From Meriones unguiculatus (Eukaryota; Chordata; Mammalia; Rodentia; Muridae), in assembly GCF_030254825.1 (NCBI RefSeq), contig NC_083350.1, positions 65,273,024 to 65,337,023 on the forward strand: a stretch of DNA of 64,000 bases, given 5' to 3'. This document shows, piece after piece, positions 57,691-64,000 of this stretch; position 1 is the first letter of the stretch, and each line of letters starts with the position of its first letter. The translations under genes were made by a program, and so were the position numbers. Under the pieces are notes generated by a model, which ran no database searches, was not told the DNA's origin, and worked only from the letters and a program-made list of their open reading frames with translations.

Positions 57691-60470
57691 TTCTCCTTAC
57701 CAAAAATACTTAAAAGAAAGAAAGAACGTAACTGGGGCCTCCCCAGTTGTCTATGTTATACCACTAATTATGTATTGTAGCATGTTACTAAAAGTATATA
57801 CATATATTAGTTAATATTGTGTAACAAAAACAACTCATAAATGAGCAGTGGCAGGTAGTATAGCTCTGACTATTTTTCTTGCTCTGACTGTTGATATGAT
57901 TAGGAGAATCTCCCACCTATTGTCCCGTTATCCTGACCACTCTCCTTTAAATTTCATCTTCACCCTCAGGAAGATCACCTCAGCTTGATTTAAGAACACA
58001 GTGTCACAGAAGTGAGACATTAAGGGGTTACAATGTTCACAAGCATAGATATAACTGACGTGACCTGTCAAGCAGGTCTTAAGTATCAGAGGTTTCCCAG
58101 GGAAGTCTCAGCACTGTGTGACTCCCTGTTAGGGAGTTTTACAAATCTGGCTCCGACACTGACAAAACATCGCACAATGTTTTGCTCACCATTCTGTGTG
58201 TTTGTGGAGGGAATTGTTAACATTACCCAAATCGCAGTTCCACTGTCTGATTTATTTGCTTGCAGAGAACACATATACCTGACCTCCTGAGGGAACCGCA
58301 CAGCTCAAATCTGGGTGCCATGATTATCATAACAGTTTGAGAGGAAATGAAATAGGCTATAAAGAGGAAGGAAATGAAATATCTAAACCGTTGTGTGGTG
58401 TCAAGTTCATTTTCGGTACTATATAAAATAATGAAAATGATTTTCTATAACCTTTGTTGATTTTTATAATGTGAAACACACTTTATGGAAAAGACAATGA
58501 ATGTGCTAAATAAAAAAAATTAGTGAAAAATATTTTTAGCTTTTGAGTCCAACTTCTTTATTCTTGCCCATAGGTTTACATTAGAGTGTAAATTCTGAGC
58601 TAGAACAGCTTGAGACAAAAAAATTCTTCCCTACCCTGAACTTTTGTAAATTTAAACAGCTCTTTTTAGTCTCCAGTGTAAGGGGCATTTCCTTCATGAG
58701 ACAATCCAGTGTAGGGGGCAGCAAAGATGGCTTTTTTTTCTTTTTAATTTATAGTTGTGGTTTAAGAATTTAAACTGAAGTGACACTGAACCAGCCTTTC
58801 CCATCACCACTCATTTTTTTTAACATTAAAAAGTTTTAATTGATTTTTAACTCTAAAATTATTGTAGATAGAGATAGATGTAGATAAATGATTACTAAGG
58901 GAAGCCAACAATCCCAAACATAACAAACATCACCAAATCCACAAATGGCCTCTTCTGGTGTGTTCCACTAAGAAAATGCTTGCAGATTAAAACATGAACG
59001 TCCCATGCCCTAAGCAGCTTGAAGTCCGGTTGTTAGAATGTAACACAGTTTGCACATTAGAACAGTGGCCACTGAGTTCTTAAGTATAGGATCATAACAC
59101 TTACCTCTCTCCTCCCTCATCATCCAAACATCCTAAAAGCCTTCAAGTCAAGTCTTAAGAGCTAGGGTATCATCACTGTAGCTTGTGGGTGCCCAAATGA
59201 CCTTCTCTTGGCCATTGTTCTACAAACTAGACTCCACCAAGAGGATACAGGGCCCAACGGACAGAAAGCATTTGAGTAACTGGTCTTCTGAAGTTCAAAG
59301 GTAGACAGGATACAGACAATACATCTGTCTCTGCTACATTGCTCACTGGAAAATTCCGTTTCTGTTGAGGAAGAACTCCATCCACACTCAGACACATAGA
59401 AAACTATCAACTTTAAGTTTTAATTGGCATCTGTCTCAAGGCCACAAGCATGATCTATCCAATAGGAGATTACCATCAGGTATAACAGGGTAAAATGAAG
59501 AAGAAATGTAACTGCTCTTCTAAAAATGGACATTTGTGCACTGGATCTCTGATATCCTGCTCTCCGGTTACCATATTTGGAAATAGTGAAACTTAAATGT
59601 TTCATCCAGAGAACACAGTTTCCATGGGACAAAACTGCCCTCACTGCAGACATCATCTGGTCACAAGTTTGGGATCTGCACAACCAACCTCAAGCTTGAC
59701 AGCCTGCTGGAAATCTCATAGAACTTAGAACATTGCATTTATAGCTACCGTCTCATCACATAGGGAAGGTACACTTAAAAGTAACCAAATAAAACCAGAG
59801 TCCAGGAGAAGCCCAGATGTATACATGCACTCCCACCTCTCCTCTGAGGCACATGTGGCATTATCTCTTCTCTTACCCGAGATGGCAAGATACACATAGA
59901 GGAAAGCCAGCAAGGAGGACTTTGTCTACAATGTAACCGGATCCCAGTTACATATTGCCTCCTTGGATGCCTGTAAGTTTACAGTCAATTGTAGGGATTC
60001 CTAACAAGTTTGAAGTGGGCAAAAGTCTCCATTGTTAGTCACAGTGGAATGGCCAAAGCTTGCATAGAAGAAATCATATTCTAGAGAATTAGATACACTT
60101 TTCAGGAAAAGAGGACAAAGGCCAAGCTTCCTTTCAGATGAAGTTAGTTCTGTACTATGTGTCGAATTACTAACAGAGCCAAACTATGCCTGATACTTTA
60201 GAGCGTGAACCCCTGCCCACATCTGACTTCTAGGGTAACAAGGTAGGGTAACAAGAAATATGTAGATTTACACACACCTTACATTCCTTCCAGAGGAATG
60301 AGAAATAAGCAGGAAGTCCAAATGCCTAAGACTATAAGGACAGTACAAGACAAACTTTATTCTCCTTCAGAAGACACAAAGTTGGGTGGATGAGGAGGGT
60401 GAGTATAGGAAGAGCTGGAGGACAAATGGATGTGATCAAAACACATTGTACAAAATTCTCTAAGAACCAC
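57691..60470. other. intron, nothing recognised
   Basis: No exon or clear element found on either strand. Confidence 0.45.
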
Positions 60471-60483
60471 ACACACACATACA

Positions 60484-60517
<34 letters not shown>

Positions 60518-60634
60518 TACCCACCACTTAGTATATTGCCATAAGGCTCTTGTTTAGTTTATGGTCACCCATGGTCATACATACTTGAATAGTGTGTGTA
60601 TGTGTGTGTGTGTGTATGTGTGTGTGTGTGTGTA
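60471..60634. repeat. (CA)n and (TG)n microsatellites in inverted arrangement
   Basis: CA repeat at 60471-60515 and TG repeat at 60593-60634, separated by about 78 bases; the two are complementary. Confidence 0.93.
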
Positions 60635-60945
60635 TGCAGTTGCATGTATCTGTGGGCATTTATGCATGCTTGTGTGCCTCATATGGGGGTCGGAGGACAA
60701 TATTAAGTACTGTTCTTCAGGGGTCAGCCACCTTTTGTTTTTGAGACAAGATGTCTCACTTGCCTAGAGCAAGTGGCCAGCAAGGTTCATGGACCCTCCT
60801 TTCTCCATCTCCCCATTGCTAAAACTGCAAACATGTGCTGGCTGCCATGCATGTCTTTTTACAGTAGTTCTGGAGATTGAATGCAGGTCCTTCTTCTTGC
60901 AAGACAAGCACCCTACCAGCTGTGCCAGCTCATCTCTCCAACCTG
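60635..60945 (-). repeat. B3/B4-type SINE, antisense
   Basis: Ends on the + strand with 'ctgtgccagctcatctctcc', the reverse of a B2/B3 A-box. 'tggagattgaatgcaggtcc' is the reverse of box B, and 'atatgggggtcggaggacaa' lies in the tail part. The TG repeat just upstream is probably its tail. Confidence 0.7.
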
Positions 60946-61136
60946 GTACCTGAATATTGATAGAAAACAATTTTGAGTTATGTCTGTGAAAAAGACTCAC
61001 AGAAAAACTAATTATGTTTCTGGGTGACAAGATAGGAGAGGTATTTTTACCTAAACTATGAAACATGGAAGGGAAAAGCAATCTTGTTTAATTGTTGGCT
61101 AAATCCAGTAATTTCATTTTTTCATTTTCTAAAGTA

Positions 61137-61207
61137 TTGGAATAAAACCCAGGGCCTTATGCATATCCAACAAGTCCTTTGACAGTGATCCACATGCTTA
61201 GTCCTCC
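61137..61207 (-). repeat. ID-like SINE, antisense
   Basis: 'aacccagggccttatgcata' and 'gatccacatgcttagtcctc' are the reverse of an ID-type SINE head, diverged. Confidence 0.6.
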
Positions 61208-64000
61208 CAAAATCCTGATTCTGGAGACTTTTTACAGTCTTCGTGTATCCCATTGTGCGCAACAACCAGCAAGTGGGTCAGATTCTACCCCATCGTTAAA
61301 TCCCTCTGACCTCCTTCCTTCATTTCTGTCCTCCTGCTGTCCTCTTCTGGGGCTTCTGGGAACTTGTATTATACCAAACTCAGTCACTACCATGAAGTAC
61401 CCAGAGTTAAGTAGTTCACAAAAACAAGCAGTATTACTTGTCTCACATTTTGGAGGGGCTAAGGATCCAGGATGTGATGATCTCGTGGTTTTGGTGTCTG
61501 GTAGCGACTTGACTGGTTCTCAGCCTAGCACACAGTGACCGTGGCACATACCAAAGAGAGAGGATGCATGGCAATCAGGAACGCACTGCAACTAAAGCTC
61601 ACGCTTGCTCTTTTATAAACACTTGGTGCCAAATGAACTGTAGTCCTAGGGCAGCTATGTTAATCCCTTCTGAGAGAAACGCTCTCAATAACCAGATTTC
61701 CTTGCCCTATAATCCATTTCTTAGGTTCCCCTACTTCTAGAGCAGCTGGAGTCCAAATTGTGTTCTATGGATGGTTGGGAGACACACTGAAACCGTGTCT
61801 ATGTGTCACGGGTCTGATGTGATCACATTGGGTTTACTTGAATAATCCATGGCAGTGTCTCTGGTTTGTGAACATTTGATTAATGCCCCCAGTTCCATTT
61901 GTGACATCCCTTTTCAGTAGTACCTAGATTACTATGGAATAAGAAGGGGCTGATATTTTAGGATGTAGGTAGCATCTGAACATTTTTGTTATGATAAATA
62001 TGAATTCAGAACCATATGCAGATCACTGACTGGCAGATTTTGCCCTACCACTGTGGATGCTGTATTTTAAAGTCTTACTCTGGGGATAATATTATGGACA
62101 TCTCTTAGCCCAGGCTAATAAGTAGATCTCATACTTGCACAAAGTCACTCTGTAAATCTGATTTTCCTGACTTCAGCTTCCTTCTTCCCCAGAGCCTCTA
62201 ATGTATTAACTTCTTCAGTTGTAGGCCAACTTTGCGCTCTGGTTTTAGCAGACCACCAAACAGATGGGTTTATTATTCTACTCAAATAAGCATATGAGTC
62301 CAGTGCCACCAAGGCTGCTCAGAGGGACCAAGCTCCCTCTATGTCACTCGCACAGAGGTTGCACACCGAAAAGCACTGACTGGAGCTTTTGAAAGTTTCA
62401 GTTTGGAATTGAGCTTTCTTTAATTCTTTATGCTATGCATCCCATTTTCCCTGAGAATGAGCATAACCAGTAACCACTTGGGACTTAAAATCTGTTAAGG
62501 TTTCTCAGAGGCCATGAATGGATCCCTAGGAGTCTCCCAAAGCAGCCTTCATGGAAGCCTCTCTTCTTTGTACACCCAAGATCCTCTGATAATATTCAGC
62601 ACAAACCATTGAAACCAGCACTACTTCTGCTGTTGTTGACCTCACTTCAGTCATGGCCCCTCCCAATAACCTAAAGGGGCCTTGAATGACATCATTCCAA
62701 GACAAGCTTATTGATCTCTAGAGGACCCTGTTCACCCTCCAGCTGATTCTTTCTCAGACCAAGGGGAGAAACTCCCAGGGTGGCTCAGCAGAAGGCTTGT
62801 GATTGGTCAGTCCTTACGTAAGGCCTGTAACTGACAAGCCTGGAAACAGAGCTGAGATTAATACGTATCCAGGGAGAGAGGTTCCTTCCAGGTATGCGCC
62901 TCTGTGTTACTGTCACATAAGTCTAGAAAAGATTTTCCTTTTCCTACTTTGGTTTAGTTGGTGTTGTTGTCACGTGGCTTTTGGGGATCCACCTTTGGCT
63001 TTCTGAATGTGGGGTAGGATGAGATAGTAGCATGAACTGGAGACAGTAGAGCAGCAGTCATTATGGCTACGTAGCATCAGTGGCATAGCAGCATCATGGT
63101 AGCTGAATCGTTCCAGAGAATAGTTAGAGACAGGCAATAGAGAGAGCAGAGGGTGATAAGCAAAGATGAGAGAGTGTGGGCTCTGGTCACTGAAGGGTGT
63201 GCAGGCCCTATCAAGACTGAGGGTCTTGATACAGAAGGTTGCAGAGCCTGCTGGCACTGACTGCCTCTGACCACTGCTGCTGAGAGCTGCTACCTAAAGC
63301 CAGGGATTTCCTTAGCCGCCAAGGCCAGGCCACTCACAATTAATTAAATTCCAGAGCGGTAAGCTCCAACCTGAGAATCTGGAGTTGAAAGAATCTAGCT
63401 TCTAAGGCAGGGAGACCTATGTTCCTAGTTCTCAGGGCTCGAAGCTCTAAGCCTCTGAGTCTGAGCCTAGCCGCAAGCTTTTGCACTCAGAAGCTCAGAG
63501 CTACGGAGAACAGAAACACTACATTTTTAGTTACTTGTGGTTTTCACATTTGCACAGCAAAGACCCCAACCAGCTGGTAAGACAGGTACATCAATAAATC
63601 CTTACGAATTCTGCTCTAAGCCATTACATCTAGGGCACACCACCACCCTGTGTTCCACAAGGCTTTATTTGTGTAAGTTGACAAAAGTATCATAAAGCAG
63701 TACATCATAACAGGTCATTCTCTACATGTGACCCGGGTCTCTCCACAAATCAGAATCTGATTCTGAGTCCAGACGTAACAAAATGTGTTGAGGGCAGATT
63801 TTAAAGAGGTCAACAACACTTGCAAAGAAACTGGCATGATGCAGAAGCCATCACAGGTTATTAATGCAAGGAGAGGAAGATTCTGGCAATGGAAGCCAGA
63901 TTTGCAGCTGAGTCTAGTGGTGAACGGGAGGAAAGGCATGCCAGCATCTCTGTGCCTGTCCATCATGCCTTCTTCCATCATTCTGGGGAGTCCCTCTTTC
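61208..64000. other. intron to window end, nothing recognised
   Basis: No exon, transposon or RNA gene that I can support on either strand. Confidence 0.45.

Noticed and set aside
58670..58725. CTCF-like 'ccagtgtagggggcag'
   Set aside because: It has two extra bases between CCA and AG compared with the consensus.

Overview
The window is rodent nuclear DNA, most likely from a muroid. The evidence is the mix of repeats: B1 and B2/B3/B4/ID-type SINEs, a URR1-type hAT transposon, several rodent L1 copies whose 3' ends resemble the Lx-type 3' UTR, and IAP/betaretrovirus-like LTR and env pieces. No bacterial-type gene, rRNA, tRNA gene or CRISPR array is present. I cannot name the species; a cricetid (hamster, vole or deer mouse group) is only a guess from how fresh some Lx-like L1 insertions look.

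The only host gene I can support is on the + strand: eight internal coding exons between 2243 and 50942. Their splice phases fit from end to end and give one open, lysine/glutamate-rich coiled-coil fragment of 354 residues. The start codon, stop codon and promoter lie outside the window. The exon-poor layout and coiled-coil character recall the testis/cilium-type CCDC175/CCDC178 proteins, but I cannot confirm which, so no symbol is given. A possible alternative last exon lies at 3521-3671.

Layout. 1-2242: upstream intron with one SINE. 2243-2620: exons A and B. 2621-28554: a 26-kb intron packed with transposons. It holds a near full-length decayed L1 (3.9-9.5 kb), a retroposed ERV 3' end (9.8-10.1 kb), an old L1 (10.3-11.3 kb), a twin-primed L1 with clean target-site duplications (14.0-15.6 kb), an antisense L1 split by a block carrying an ERV env-LTR end (16.7-20.0 kb), another retroposed ERV end (20.6-21.1 kb) and a second twin-primed L1 (22.4-23.9 kb). 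28555-28738: exon C. 28739-44891: a 16-kb intron with an L1 3' end, long CT and TG satellites, CTCF-like motifs, a 19-bp perfect inverted repeat, a URR1 element and a 4.9-kb L1. 44892-50942: exons D to H with short introns (1.0-1.7 kb). 50943-64000: intron with SINEs and microsatellites and no exon I can find.

Most interesting points. (1) Three copies of an ERV 3' end stop exactly at the LTR poly(A) site and are followed by poly(A); at least two have L1-style target duplications, so L1 machinery retroposed polyadenylated ERV transcripts. (2) One of these sits in a 1.9-kb block best explained as an L1 3' transduction that carried an env gene end. (3) Four exact matches to a 14-base CTCF consensus are arranged as two convergent pairs around a divergent centre. 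(4) There is a candidate alternative terminal exon that is in phase with the gene.
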